Numbered from the stretch's first letter, positions 1-9,209 are shown. The stretch is 64,000 nt of DNA from Edaphobacter sp. 12200R-103 (GCF_010093025.1 NZ_CP048114.1:868001-932000), one strand, 5' to 3'. Made by a program: numbers and translations. The notes: generated by a model not told the origin, from the sequence alone.

Positions 1-252
1 TGGAAGCTCATTCACGTTGATGGGCTTGTCCTGCAAAAAGACATTCTGATCGCGGTCGATGGTGACGACCATGCGATCTTCCGTGACCTGGTTGACGGTA
101 CGGGTCTTCGGAATGGCCACGTCGATGCCGGACTGCAGCACGGGCGCGGTCAGCATGAAGATGAGCAGGAGCACGAGGACGACGTCGACCAGCGGCGTGA
201 TGTTGATCTCAGCCAGCGAGCTCTGCGTGCGTCCCTTTGCGCTGAAGGCCAT
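1..252 (-). CDS. exbD: ExbD/TolR biopolymer transport protein (partial, C-terminus outside window)
   Basis: ExbD/TolR proteins are single-pass inner-membrane proteins that work with a TolQ/ExbB proton channel to drive envelope processes. The visible 84 residues begin MAFSAKGRTQSSLAEINITP, followed by a hydrophobic segment (LVDVVLVLLLIFMLTAPVL) whose Asp after Leu-Val is the conserved proton-path residue of the family. The start ATG at 252 lies only 2 nt after the stop of the upstream TolQ-like gene, so the two are clearly co-transcribed. The reading frame runs off the left edge, so the periplasmic domain is incomplete. TolR and ExbD cannot be separated from this part alone. Confidence 0.9.
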   Translation of the reverse strand, partial: MAFSAKGRTQSSLAEINITPLVDVVLVLLLIFMLTAPVLQSGIDVAIPKTRTVNQVTEDRMVVTIDRDQNVFLQDKPINVNELP

Positions 253-254
253 GG

Positions 255-1061
255 CTAGAACGTCCTCCGACGCGGCAGCTCTTCCACGGGAGCGTAGCCT
301 TGAGACGGCGGCTGCGGAGGCTGCGTGGGGGTGACCATCGCGGCGTTTTCAATTGCGTTCAGCAGTTCGCGTCCGAAGTCATCCATGCGAGCGCCCTGCT
401 CGCGCAGTCTTGCGGTGAGCTGGTTGTAGCCGATGACGGCGGGGATGGCGACCACGAGACCAGCAGCGGTAGTGATGAGAGCCTCGGAGATTCCGGGTGC
501 TACAGCGCGAAGGGTGGCCGCGCCAGCGGTACCCAGGCCGTGGAATGCGTCGATGATGCCCCAGACGGTTCCGAAGAGGCCGATAAAGGGGGCGATGGCA
601 GCGATGGTGGCCAGCCAGGTCATGCGCGATTCCATCCCGGTGAGCGCTTCGCTGGATGCCGTTGCGGCAGCACGCTCAAGCGCGACGGGATTGCGGGGAA
701 GACCGCGGCCGCCGTTTTGGCGTTGATACTCATCGTGGATCTCACTGAAGACGGAGACCAAGGGGCTTGGCCGGAACTGTTCGGCGACGGTGGCGACCTC
801 GCTGAGGCGGCTGGATTTGCGGAAGACGCGCAGGAAACGCTTGCTTTGTTTGTCTGCCTTTCCCAGGCTCGACCATTTCGAGAGCATGATGGTCCAGGAG
901 AAGATGCTGGCCAGCAGAAGCAGGACCAGCACGGTGAACGCCACCGGACCGCTGTTATGGATCATCTCGGCAAGCGCACTTGAAGAGCCTGCATCGGTCG
1001 GAGGAACAGACGCGGCATCTACCTGGAAAATGTGAAGGGCGAGGGTCAGGGTCCAAATCAT
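255..1061 (-). CDS. tolQ: MotA/TolQ/ExbB proton channel family protein
   Basis: This is the TolQ/ExbB-type component of a proton-motive-force-driven envelope motor. The start was set at the ATG beginning MIWTLTLALHIFQ because the longer open frame adds 33 residues unlike the family. A first membrane helix lies near residues 30-55 (PVAFTVLVLLLLASIFSWTI). The diagnostic MotA_ExbB domain covers the last half, with two further helices around WLATIAAIAPFIGLFGTVWG and ITTAAGLVVAIPAVIGYN. The C-terminus is a short proline-rich tail. It is followed after 2 nt by exbD. Tol-Pal partners (TolA, TolB, Pal) are not visible, so the exact system (Tol or a TonB-type ExbB) is uncertain. Confidence 0.9.
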   Translation of the reverse strand: MIWTLTLALHIFQVDAASVPPTDAGSSSALAEMIHNSGPVAFTVLVLLLLASIFSWTIMLSKWSSLGKADKQSKRFLRVFRKSSRLSEVATVAEQFRPSPLVSVFSEIHDEYQRQNGGRGLPRNPVALERAAATASSEALTGMESRMTWLATIAAIAPFIGLFGTVWGIIDAFHGLGTAGAATLRAVAPGISEALITTAAGLVVAIPAVIGYNQLTARLREQGARMDDFGRELLNAIENAAMVTPTQPPQPPSQGYAPVEELPRRRTF

Positions 1062-1263
1062 CGTTGTTTGTCCACCAGCAGCTAGTGTAAATGGTTCGAC
1101 GACAGGGAGGCAGGAATGGCGTGCGTTGAAGAGGCATCTTCTTAGTGTGAAAAAAGGCACCTCCTTTAGAAGAAAGATGCGGTTTCAGTAAGTTGTGAGG
1201 GCGATGCATGGAGCCGCATGCAGGCTGTTTGCCGTGAAAGAATGATGCGAGAGGTTTCTCCGC

Positions 1264-2481
1264 GTGAGTTCGCCGGTCGGCATCTATCTTTCGATCCCTT
1301 TCTGTAAAGCGAAGTGCAGCTTCTGCAACTTTGCTTCAGACGCCTTCGGGATGGACCGGCTGGGGACCTATGTTGACCGGCTTTGTGAGGAGATTGGGCA
1401 GGCACGACTGAACGCTGAGGACATGGCAGCGTCGCTGGGGTTCTCGGCGGATACGATTTATTTTGGCGGAGGAACGCCGAGCCTGTTGTCTCCGGATCAC
1501 GTGGACAAGATCTTCTCGGCACTGAGAAGGCTGTTCGAGATATCGGACAGGGCAGAGATTACCGTTGAGTGTGCTCCAGGACAATTAAATGCGGAGACAC
1601 TTGAGGAGTTTCAGCGGCAGGGAGTGAACCGGGTCAGCCTTGGAGTCCAGTCGTTTGTCGATCGGGAAGCCAGGGCGGTTGGAAGACTGCATACAGGGGC
1701 GGAGTGTGAGGCGGAGATAGCGCGGTTGCACCGCGCAGGGATCGAAAAGACGGGCATCGATCTGATCGTAGGGTTGCCGCACCAAACAGAAGCGAGCTGG
1801 AGAGAGTCGCTGCAGCGGGCCATGGAGAGCGGTGTGGGGCATGTGAGTGTCTACATGCTTGAGGTGGACGAGGAGTCCCGCCTGGGCCGCGAAGCCCTTG
1901 CAGGCGGGGTGCGGTATGGCGCCGGAGAACTTCCATCGGACGATCAGGTCGCAGGCTGGTATGAGCTGGGATGCGAACTGCTGAATGCAGGCGGATTGCG
2001 GCAGTATGAGATCTCCAACTTCGGCAAGGAAGGCCATGTCTCGAAGCACAATACGAAGTACTGGCAGCGGCTTCCTTATATAGGCTTTGGTCTGGATGCA
2101 CATTCGATGCTGTGTACGGATGGTGGGACGATCCGTTTTCAGAACGCAGATGAGCTGTCTCTGTATATGGCCGGGCCGTCCGATGATCTGTTTCCTATCG
2201 CGGGCGCTCTGAGTGCAAGGCCGGAGAGAGTGAGCATGGACGCGGCTTTCGAAGAAACGCTGTTTCTGGGACTAAGGATGGTCGAGGGGGTGAGGCTCTC
2301 GCGCCTGCGTGAGGAGTTCGGCGAGGCAAAGATGGCTTCGGTGATGCCTTCCATCCGGGAGGTATGCGATGCCGCGCTGATGCGAATGGACGCGGACCTT
2401 CTGCGACTCACTCCACGGGGACGGATGGCCTCAAACGAGGTGTTCAGCAGATTGCTGATTCCTGATCCGGCAGAGGTTTGA
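1264..2481 (+). CDS. hemW: Radical SAM HemW-like protein (coproporphyrinogen III oxidase-like)
   Basis: HemW proteins are radical SAM enzymes related to HemN and are thought to deliver haem; they do not normally oxidise coproporphyrinogen. The start is a GTG. Residues 14, 18 and 21 form the CxxxCxxC cluster motif (CKAKCSFC), and the SAM-binding GGGTPS motif is at about 68-73. The length of 405 residues and the C-terminal HemN-like domain (EETLFLGLRMVEGV) fit HemW. The motif sequence C-x-F-C rather than the HemN C-x-Y-C-x-C form argues against a true HemN. The stop is 1 nt from the longer open frame of the threonine aldolase, suggesting an operon. Confidence 0.9.
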   Translation: MSSPVGIYLSIPFCKAKCSFCNFASDAFGMDRLGTYVDRLCEEIGQARLNAEDMAASLGFSADTIYFGGGTPSLLSPDHVDKIFSALRRLFEISDRAEITVECAPGQLNAETLEEFQRQGVNRVSLGVQSFVDREARAVGRLHTGAECEAEIARLHRAGIEKTGIDLIVGLPHQTEASWRESLQRAMESGVGHVSVYMLEVDEESRLGREALAGGVRYGAGELPSDDQVAGWYELGCELLNAGGLRQYEISNFGKEGHVSKHNTKYWQRLPYIGFGLDAHSMLCTDGGTIRFQNADELSLYMAGPSDDLFPIAGALSARPERVSMDAAFEETLFLGLRMVEGVRLSRLREEFGEAKMASVMPSIREVCDAALMRMDADLLRLTPRGRMASNEVFSRLLIPDPAEV

Positions 2482-2506
2482 GATGAATGCAAGAGGAGCG
2501 AGCAGA

Positions 2507-3538
2507 ATGATCGATCTTCGCAGCGACACCGTGACACGACCGACTGCGGCGATGCGGCAGGCGATGGCTGAGGCCGAGGTAGGCGACGACGTTTATGGAG
2601 AAGACCCCACGATCAATCGGCTGGAGAAGCGAGCTGCTGCTGTCTTTGGCAAAGAGGCGGCGATCTTTGTCCCTACAGGGACGATGGGGAACCAGATTGC
2701 GATTCGTTTGCACACGGAGCACGGGCAAGAGGTCATCTGCGAGGCGCGGTCGCATGTGTTGGACTGGGAGATGGCCACGATGGCGGCTTTTTCCGGGTGC
2801 CAGCCTCGTACCGTTGAGGGAGATCGTGGCGTTCTGACGTGGGAGAAGATTCGCAAGGCGATCGGACCGAAGATTTATTATCGCCAGCCGACTGGACTAA
2901 TCTGCCTTGAGAATACCCACAACATGGCGGGCGGTACGGTGACTCCGCTCGAGGTGTTGCAGGAGATATGGCGCGGAGCAAGAGAGACAGGGCTGCCGCT
3001 GCACCTGGATGGTGCTCGTGTCTTCAATGCGGCGGCCGCTTTAGGAGTCGACGTGGTCGAGCTGACTGCAGGGTTCGATACGGTGATGTTCTGCCTTTCG
3101 AAGGGACTGGGCGCGCCAGTGGGTTCGATGCTGGTGGGGTCGGCAAAAGCAATTGAGAGGGCAAGGACGTTCCGGAAGGCGCTGGGAGGCGGGATGCGGC
3201 AGGCTGGAGTGCTGGCGGCCGCAGGTCTGATTGCGCTGGAGGAGATGACGCGGCGTCTATCGGAAGATCACCGGAATGCTCGTCTGCTGGCAGAGGCTGT
3301 TGCGAGTGAGGCGAGCACGGAGCTCGATCTCGACAGCGTACAGACAAACATTGTGATCTTTACCCTCAAAAGCGAAGGGGATGCTCCCGCTTTTTGCGCT
3401 GCGCTGAAGCAGAAGGGAATTCTAACCAGCGCGATTGGACCGCACAGCGTCCGGCTGGTAACTCATTACGACGTCGATCGATCGGTGTGTGAGGAGGCGG
3501 CGGGGCTGATCGTGGAGCAACTGAGGAATCTTAATTAG
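2507..3538 (+). CDS. ltaE: Low-specificity L-threonine aldolase
   Basis: This PLP enzyme of fold type I cleaves L-threonine or L-allo-threonine to glycine and acetaldehyde. The family N-terminus MIDLRSDTVTRPT starts at the ATG at 2507, which has a good AGAGGAG ribosome-binding sequence just upstream. An in-frame ATG at 2483 would add eight residues and is less likely. Motifs seen are the GDDVYGEDP segment, HLDGARVFNAA, and FCLSKGLGAPVGS with the PLP lysine at residue 199. Its 3' end overlaps the convergent kinase gene by 8 bp. Length (343 residues) is normal. Confidence 0.92.
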   Translation: MIDLRSDTVTRPTAAMRQAMAEAEVGDDVYGEDPTINRLEKRAAAVFGKEAAIFVPTGTMGNQIAIRLHTEHGQEVICEARSHVLDWEMATMAAFSGCQPRTVEGDRGVLTWEKIRKAIGPKIYYRQPTGLICLENTHNMAGGTVTPLEVLQEIWRGARETGLPLHLDGARVFNAAAALGVDVVELTAGFDTVMFCLSKGLGAPVGSMLVGSAKAIERARTFRKALGGGMRQAGVLAAAGLIALEEMTRRLSEDHRNARLLAEAVASEASTELDLDSVQTNIVIFTLKSEGDAPAFCAALKQKGILTSAIGPHSVRLVTHYDVDRSVCEEAAGLIVEQLRNLN

Positions 3539-5312
3539 TCTCGACGGTGTTGAAGGCAGGCTTTTCGGGGAGAAATACGGTTACGGCTGTGCCGTGGGTT
3601 GCTGAATCGGTACTGCTGACGATGTTGATGGAGCCGCCGTGTTTGTTGACGATACCCTTGCTGACCCAGAGGCCAAGTCCGGTCCCGTTTTCGCCTTTTG
3701 TGGTGAAAAACGGCTGGAAAAGCTGGGAGAGGATCTCCTGGGGGATTCCCGGTCCGTTGTCCTGAATGTCAATGGAGGCGCCAGCGGCTGGGGACCCGGC
3801 ATTCGTATAACAGGCGCTTACCCGGATATTGCCACCCGGACTGCAGGCTTCAGCGGCGTTTGCGAGGAGATTGGTGAAGACCTGGCGAAGCTCAGCTGGA
3901 AATGCATGGACCCTGACGGGAGATGGGATATCCGTGTGGAGGGTAACCTGCAGCTCAAGGAAACGATGTTCCATGAGGAGCAGAACGTCTTCGAGGGTTG
4001 ATTTGATTTCGACGGAGACTGGAGCGCGCGATTCACGGTAAAGGCCGAGCATGGCGCGGCTGATCTGAGTGACGCGGGCGAGTTCACTCTCCGCCATATC
4101 GATCAGTTGTGGAAACTCCTCTTGAGACGTTCCGTTGCGCATCAGGTAGAGAAGATTGGAGACCGCGTCCAGAGGATTATGAATCTCGTGCGCAATCGTG
4201 GCGGCAAGCCGGCCTGTTACGGCGAGCTTCTCGTTGGAGAGCAGCGTTTCCTGAGTCCGGCGTTCGAGCGTGATATCGCGGAAGACGAGAACGATTCCGA
4301 TGATCTCCTCGGTCTGATCACGAATGGGAGCCCCGCTGTCTGCAATCAAAATGCGGGTTCCGTTCTTACGAATCAATGCAGTGTCCTGGGCTACCCCGAC
4401 GACGCTTCGGAGCCGCTTGACCTTGGCGACCGGGGTTTCGACGGCCTTGCCGGTGGACTCGTTGACGATATGGAAGACATCTTCCAGCGGTCGGTTATGG
4501 GCTTCGGCCTGGGTCCATCCGGTGAGATCGCAGGCGACCGGATTCATCATTTGGATCCGGCCTTCGGCATCACAAGTGATGACTCCATCTCCAATGGATA
4601 CCAGGGTGGTCCGCAGGCGCTGCTCGGACTGGAAGATCTCTTCAGCGCGGCGGCTGAGGACCTCGAGCGATGTCCTGTAAGCGGAAGAGACGGCCTTAAG
4701 GCGGCTACGGGTAAATAAGCCAATGAGAACTCCCATGCCAAGTGCGATAGCAAGGAGAGCCTCGACGGTATTGCGGACCTGGCGGTGCCATTGCTCGATG
4801 CGAATGGAGCGTGCTGCCTCGGCGTGCTGCGTAATGCTCCGGATGTCCTGCCGGACCTGGTCCATCAGCGTTTTGCCGTAGAGATTGAGGGTGACGTCGT
4901 TGGCGGTTCCGCCGGCACGGACGGTCGCCATGATAGGCAGGGCGAAGGCATCGTGCCAGTTCTGATACTCGTTGCGTAGATCTTCGACGTTATATCTCTG
5001 ATTGGCGTCGGCCTGGACTGCCGTGGCCAGATTATCCAGTTCGCCCTGGATGGTGGATTCTGCCTGGCGGAATTCGGTGAGAAATCGCTCATCGCCGGTG
5101 GCCTGGTAGCCGCGAAGGCCGGATTCCTGATCGAGGACGAGCTTGGCAACCAGTGCAGCCTGTGTGATGTTGGCGTCGTTATCCTGGATAAGCCGGACAG
5201 TCTCGTTGGCGCCCCGCACCTGAAGGTAAAGTGCACCAGCGGTGATCAAAAGAGCAATGATGGGCAGTAAAAAGACTTGCCGCAGAATTCGATTGAATTC
5301 GGTGAGATTCAC
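3531..5312 (-). CDS. Sensor histidine kinase with CHASE3 and PAS domains
   Basis: A membrane histidine kinase of 593 residues. Residues about 13-31 form a first membrane helix and 183-200 a second (VEALLAIALGMGVLIGLF), enclosing a CHASE3-like periplasmic domain (LDQESGLRGYQATGDERFL is typical). A PAS domain follows at about 230-350 (SIGDGVITCDAEGRIQMMN). The HisKA phospho-acceptor is His375 in IAHEIHNPLDAVSN. The ATP-binding domain has NLLANAAEAC, DNGPGIP and GTGLGLW. A stand-alone receiver protein is encoded 23 nt upstream on the same strand, the likely partner. The ligand of CHASE3 is unknown. The stop lies inside the tail of the convergent ltaE. Confidence 0.9.
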   Translation of the reverse strand: MNLTEFNRILRQVFLLPIIALLITAGALYLQVRGANETVRLIQDNDANITQAALVAKLVLDQESGLRGYQATGDERFLTEFRQAESTIQGELDNLATAVQADANQRYNVEDLRNEYQNWHDAFALPIMATVRAGGTANDVTLNLYGKTLMDQVRQDIRSITQHAEAARSIRIEQWHRQVRNTVEALLAIALGMGVLIGLFTRSRLKAVSSAYRTSLEVLSRRAEEIFQSEQRLRTTLVSIGDGVITCDAEGRIQMMNPVACDLTGWTQAEAHNRPLEDVFHIVNESTGKAVETPVAKVKRLRSVVGVAQDTALIRKNGTRILIADSGAPIRDQTEEIIGIVLVFRDITLERRTQETLLSNEKLAVTGRLAATIAHEIHNPLDAVSNLLYLMRNGTSQEEFPQLIDMAESELARVTQISRAMLGLYRESRAPVSVEIKSTLEDVLLLMEHRFLELQVTLHTDIPSPVRVHAFPAELRQVFTNLLANAAEACSPGGNIRVSACYTNAGSPAAGASIDIQDNGPGIPQEILSQLFQPFFTTKGENGTGLGLWVSKGIVNKHGGSINIVSSTDSATHGTAVTVFLPEKPAFNTVETN

Positions 5313-5335
5313 GTGGTCCGTTCACTCAATCGCAG

Positions 5336-5722
5336 TTATGGAGCGGCTACAGGCTGCTGCAATAATCTGCCAAGTTTCTGAAGAAGTACGGGTGCCCCTT
5401 CGGTCTTCGTCATATAAAGGTCCACCAGTGAGGTTACTTCACCGGGAAGTCCAATATATGCCGAGAGCAACAGAATGGGGACATGCGGCTTAATCTGCCG
5501 CAGCCGGCTGGCCACTTCTCCCCCATGCATTCCAGGCATGGAGTAGTCGAGGACGACTACATCGACAGGCTCGTTTTCGAAGACCGAGATGCCGCTGACG
5601 CCATCGGTTGCCGTAAGGACCTGGTAGCCGGCACGCTCAAGGACCATCTTCCGCACCTTGAGCCCAACCAGTTCATCATCGATACAAAGAACGAGGGGGA
5701 AATTCCTTGGCATAGACATCAT
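5336..5722 (-). CDS. Stand-alone response regulator receiver (CheY-like)
   Basis: A 128-residue receiver domain without an output domain. The acidic pair is Asp15-Asp16, the phospho-acceptor is Asp59 (VVVLDYSMPGMHGG), the switch Ser is in LLLSAY, and the conserved Lys is at 105 (YMTKTEG). It is transcribed just ahead of the CHASE3 kinase with a gap of 23 nt, so it is probably that kinase's phosphotransfer target or a relay partner. Translation may begin at the first, second or third Met (MMSMPRN); this changes only three residues. It is divergent from phoB across about 185 bp in which no clear promoter box was picked out. Confidence 0.88.
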   Translation of the reverse strand: MMSMPRNFPLVLCIDDELVGLKVRKMVLERAGYQVLTATDGVSGISVFENEPVDVVVLDYSMPGMHGGEVASRLRQIKPHVPILLLSAYIGLPGEVTSLVDLYMTKTEGAPVLLQKLGRLLQQPVAAP

Positions 5723-5907
5723 CCCGGTAAGGTCAACGTGAATGGCAGATAGAGATCAACAGTGGAACAATATGGCAGTTTCGAGTATACGCACGCCCCC
5801 TTACGGCGTACCAGTCATCAACGATTTACATTCCGTTAGCAATCCTAGAACCTGCATTGCGCTAAGCTAGTCACCGGAAGGTCGCGTAATTCAACGAGGT
5901 CGAATAC

Positions 5908-6618
5908 TTGAGTCAGACGATTTTTCTATTGGAAGACGATGCCGATATCTCGCGGCTGGTGCAGTATCATCTTGAAAGTACTGGATTCAGTGTCAGGCCT
6001 TATCCCGCAGTAGGTCAGATACTTCAGGACGCAGAGCGGCAGCCTCCGGCGCTCTTTCTTCTGGATATTATGGTTCCTGGTGGTGACGGCCTCGATCTCT
6101 GTCGGCGGCTTCGGCAGAACCCCACCCTCAGCATTATCCCTATCATCTTCCTGACGGCCCGGGCGGCTGAGAATGACCGCGTTCATGGGCTTGAGCTGGG
6201 AGCGGATGACTACATTACCAAGCCGTTCGGCACCCGTGAGCTGGTGGCCCGGGTAAAGGCTGTGTTGCGCCGGTTTGAGCGCCCGACCACGCCATCCATG
6301 GTGAAGTTTGACAATATCGAGATCGATGCGGGCGCCATGCAGCTTCGGGTAGGTGGCGAGCTGGTAACGACGACCGCGACCGAGTTCCGTCTGCTGGATT
6401 ATCTGGCCCGGCATCCGGGGCGGGTCTTCAGCCGTGACCACTTGCTGGATGCAGTCTGGGGAGACGCCCGTTTTGTGACTCCGCGATCGGTGGATGTTTA
6501 TGTGCGACGCATCCGTGAGAAGATCGAGCTGGATCCGGAGACACCCCGGTTTCTGAAGACAATGCGCGGAGCAGGGTATCGTTTCGAGATTCCCAAGGCA
6601 GCGCAGATTCCGGCTTAG
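5908..6618 (+). CDS. phoB: Phosphate regulon response regulator PhoB (OmpR family)
   Basis: A 236-residue OmpR/PhoB-family transcription factor. The receiver has Glu9-Asp10-Asp11, phospho-acceptor Asp53 (LLDIMVPGGDG), Thr83 and Lys105 (YITKPFG). The C-terminal winged helix shows typical motifs (TATEFRLLDYLARHPG, VDVYVRRIREKIE, TMRGAGYRF). The start codon is TTG with GAGG upstream; no better ATG fits the conserved N-terminus. It lies 8 nt before a PhoR-like kinase and upstream of pstSCAB-phoU, so it is named PhoB with good confidence. It probably binds the repeat array in front of pstS. Confidence 0.93.
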   Translation: MSQTIFLLEDDADISRLVQYHLESTGFSVRPYPAVGQILQDAERQPPALFLLDIMVPGGDGLDLCRRLRQNPTLSIIPIIFLTARAAENDRVHGLELGADDYITKPFGTRELVARVKAVLRRFERPTTPSMVKFDNIEIDAGAMQLRVGGELVTTTATEFRLLDYLARHPGRVFSRDHLLDAVWGDARFVTPRSVDVYVRRIREKIELDPETPRFLKTMRGAGYRFEIPKAAQIPA

Positions 6619-6626
6619 GGGCCGGG

Positions 6627-7988
6627 GTGAAGGGAAGTTTGTTTCTTCCATTTCTAATTTCTGTTGCGGTCGGTCTTCTCCTCGCTGTAGTCGTGGCTTC
6701 TGCGGGGTGGGCTGTCTCGGCTCTCTTTATTGCGATTGCCAGTGTGTGCGTGGCTTTGTTATGGACTCGCTGGATCCGAAGAGATGCCCGTGTCCTTGAG
6801 GATGCCATATCCCAGATTGGCGTGGGAAAGGAACGCCTGTCAGAAGAGGGTTCAAACCCCTCATTTCGGAATTTTAAGGATCTTTCGCATGCCATAAAAC
6901 AGGCCTCCGACAGAGTGGATCGTTCTCTGACAGACGCCGCCGAGAGCAGGCAAGAGCTCGAGGCGATGATCGACAGCATGCAGGATGCTGTGATCGCTGT
7001 TGACGCAGCAGGACGAATCCAGTGGACGAATCAGAGGATGCAGAAGCTGATTCCCGGCATGTCGTTTTCAAATGCGGTTCGCGTGGGGCATGCCCTGGTT
7101 CAGACTATCCGGGACCCAGATGTTCTGGACTGTATGCGGGTTGCGTTGGAACAACGGGTGGTCAGCGAACGGCGGTCCACTTCGCTGCTGCCGGGAAAGA
7201 TATTTGAGATAGCCGCGTCGCCTATGCCGGGCGGAGGCGCGGTTGCCGTATTGCACGACATTACGCGCATTGAACAGGTGGAGCGAACCCAGCGGGACTT
7301 TGTGGCGAATGTGAGCCATGAGTTGAGAACACCCCTGACCTCAATTACAGGATATGTGGAGACTCTGCTGGATCATGAGCAGGAGTTGAGCCCGCAGGCT
7401 CGGGAGTTCCTGACCACCATTCATAAAAATGCCACTCGGATGAATCGTTTGACCGAGGACTTGCTGGTCATGGCGCGCGTCGAGTCTTCCGAACAGGAAT
7501 TGCATCCAGTGAGCCTGAGGGCAGACATGCTGGTGCGCGATGCCGTGCAGGCGATGAGCGGCATGGTTCAGGACGAGGAGGCCGTGCTCGAGATCGGAGA
7601 AACCGTCCCCGATGAGGTAATGGCAGATCAGGATGCGGCGGTTCAGGTCCTGAGCAACCTGATCGAGAATGCGATTAAATACGGCAGGCATCCGACCAAG
7701 GGGCGCAGCCGGGTCATCGTAAGTGCTCACTCTCAGGAGAACTTTGTAGAGTTTCGGGTGCAGGACTTTGGACCAGGAATTGCTTCGGAACATCTGCAGC
7801 GCATCTTTGAGCGCTTCTATCGGGTGGATAAGGCGAGATCGCGCGAATCGGGAGGCACGGGGCTAGGGTTGGCGATCGCCCGTCATGTGATCGAAGGCCA
7901 GGGAGGGGCAATCCGGGTGGATAGTGAGTTGAATGTAGGAAGTACCTTTATTTTCACTCTCCCACGGGTGCTATCCAGGGCAGATTGA
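6627..7988 (+). CDS. phoR: Phosphate regulon sensor histidine kinase PhoR
   Basis: A 453-residue kinase starting with GTG. Two membrane helices occupy about residues 4-46 with almost no periplasmic loop, as in PhoR, which senses phosphate through PstSCAB-PhoU instead of a periplasmic ligand domain. A PAS domain lies at about 107-215 (DSMQDAVIAVDAAGRIQW). The H-box is FVANVSHELRTPLTSITGY with His231. The catalytic domain has NLIENAIKYG, DFGPGI and GTGLGLAIARHVIE. It is co-transcribed with phoB (8 nt gap). Confidence 0.93.
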   Translation: MKGSLFLPFLISVAVGLLLAVVVASAGWAVSALFIAIASVCVALLWTRWIRRDARVLEDAISQIGVGKERLSEEGSNPSFRNFKDLSHAIKQASDRVDRSLTDAAESRQELEAMIDSMQDAVIAVDAAGRIQWTNQRMQKLIPGMSFSNAVRVGHALVQTIRDPDVLDCMRVALEQRVVSERRSTSLLPGKIFEIAASPMPGGGAVAVLHDITRIEQVERTQRDFVANVSHELRTPLTSITGYVETLLDHEQELSPQAREFLTTIHKNATRMNRLTEDLLVMARVESSEQELHPVSLRADMLVRDAVQAMSGMVQDEEAVLEIGETVPDEVMADQDAAVQVLSNLIENAIKYGRHPTKGRSRVIVSAHSQENFVEFRVQDFGPGIASEHLQRIFERFYRVDKARSRESGGTGLGLAIARHVIEGQGGAIRVDSELNVGSTFIFTLPRVLSRAD

Positions 7989-8001
7989 TCTGTTTTTATG
8001 G

Positions 8002-8030
8002 TTTTCACTCCGATGTAACCTTCCCGTAAC
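8002..8030 (+). promoter_or_regulatory. Candidate PhoB-binding (Pho box) array upstream of pstS
   Basis: Three 7-bp units, TTTTCAC, ATGTAAC and CCGTAAC, begin at 8002, 8013 and 8024, an exact 11-bp period. Pho boxes in proteobacteria are tandem 7-bp units (CTGTCAT-like) separated by 4 bp, giving the same 11-bp period. The array sits 68 bp before the pstS start and after the phoR stop, the expected place. The units diverge from the E. coli consensus, so the assignment rests on spacing and context. Confidence 0.55.
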
Positions 8031-8097
8031 AATAGCGGGTCAGACTTGAAGCAGGTAGTGAAGGTCTGTTTGTAGCACGACTTGCGAGGGGTGAAGA

Positions 8098-9105
8098 GTG
8101 AAAAAGAGCTTAATAGCGATTGGCGTGCTGGCACTTGCGGCCATCGGAGCCAGCGCACAGAACTTGAACGGAGCAGGCGCAACGTTTCCTAATCCGATCT
8201 ATTCCAAGTGGTTCAGCGAGTATAACCATCTGCACCCTTCGGTGAAGATCAACTATCAGTCCATCGGATCGGGCGGCGGGATTCGCCAGGTATCGGATGG
8301 GATCGTTGATTTCGGCGCCAGTGACGGACCGATGAGCGATCAACAGATGGCTGCAGCGAAAGTCAAGACCCAGCATATCCCCACTGTACTGGGAGCCGTG
8401 GTTCCTGTTTACAACATTCCAGGACTCAACAAGGATCTCAACTTCTCCGGAGATGTGATCGCCGATATCTACCTGGGCAAGATTACGAAGTGGAATGACC
8501 CCCGCATCGCCAAAGACAATCCCGGTGTCAACCTGCCGGCCAAACCGATTCTTCCTGTCTATCGTTCGGACGGCAGTGGCACCACCTACATCTTCACGGA
8601 TTTTCTTTCGAAGGTGAGCCCGGAGTGGAGCACCAAGGTGGGCAAAAATACGTCTGTGAAGTGGCCCGTCGGAATCGGGCAGAAAGGCAACGAGGGCGTC
8701 GCCGGAATGGTGCGCCAGTCTCCAAACTCCTTCGGTTATGTCGAGTTGATCTACGCCCTGCAGAACAAGATGTCGTTTGGCTCTGTAAAGAATGCTTCGG
8801 GTAAATATGTCAAGGCGAGTCCGGAAGCTGTAACTGCCGCGGCGGCTGCAGCAGCGAAGACCATGCCCGCTGACTATCGCGTCTCTATTACAAATGCCCA
8901 GGGTGCGGCCTCGTATCCGATCTCAAGCTTCACGTGGCTGCTGGTACCGACGCATTCAACCGATGCATCGAAGATGAAGGTCCTGAAGGATTTTCTGGGC
9001 TGGATGCTCGATCACGGTGAGAGCGAAGCCGCCGGTCTCAGCTATGCGCCGCTTCCCAAGCAGGTGCAGGATATGGTGCGCAAGACTATTGCTCAGATCA
9101 AGTAA
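8098..9105 (+). CDS. pstS: Phosphate ABC transporter substrate-binding protein PstS
   Basis: Periplasmic phosphate-binding protein. It starts at GTG with GAGGGGTGA upstream. Residues 1-20 are a signal peptide (MKKSLIAIGVLALAAIGASA) with cleavage before Gln. The mature protein opens with the PstS-typical LNGAGATFPNPIYSKWF, then SIGSGGGIRQV and the phosphate-contacting DGSGTTYIFTDFL. Length 335 residues is normal. It is the first gene of the pst transport operon and is followed by a stem-loop before pstC. Confidence 0.96.
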   Translation: MKKSLIAIGVLALAAIGASAQNLNGAGATFPNPIYSKWFSEYNHLHPSVKINYQSIGSGGGIRQVSDGIVDFGASDGPMSDQQMAAAKVKTQHIPTVLGAVVPVYNIPGLNKDLNFSGDVIADIYLGKITKWNDPRIAKDNPGVNLPAKPILPVYRSDGSGTTYIFTDFLSKVSPEWSTKVGKNTSVKWPVGIGQKGNEGVAGMVRQSPNSFGYVELIYALQNKMSFGSVKNASGKYVKASPEAVTAAAAAAAKTMPADYRVSITNAQGAASYPISSFTWLLVPTHSTDASKMKVLKDFLGWMLDHGESEAAGLSYAPLPKQVQDMVRKTIAQIK

Positions 9106-9114
9106 CGATCTCCT

Positions 9115-9148
9115 GCCGCGCGTGTTCCTTCCCGACGACACGCGCGGC
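9115..9148 (+). other. GC-rich stem-loop between pstS and pstC
   Basis: GCCGCGCGTGT at 9115-9125 is perfectly complementary to ACACGCGCGGC at 9138-9148, an 11-bp stem with a 12-nt loop. There is no T-run after it, so it is not a clean intrinsic terminator. A structure after the binding-protein gene commonly protects or attenuates the message so that more PstS than permease is made; that role here is inferred. Confidence 0.6.
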
Positions 9149-9209
9149 AAGAGCGCATTTAGCGGCTAGAATAATTCTGGGCTTCAGTTGTAAAAGTTTC
9201 TCCCACGGC

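Noticed and set aside
300..983. Long open frame antisense to the TolQ-like gene
   Set aside because: It mirrors a well-supported gene; high-GC antisense frames are expected, and no family features were seen.
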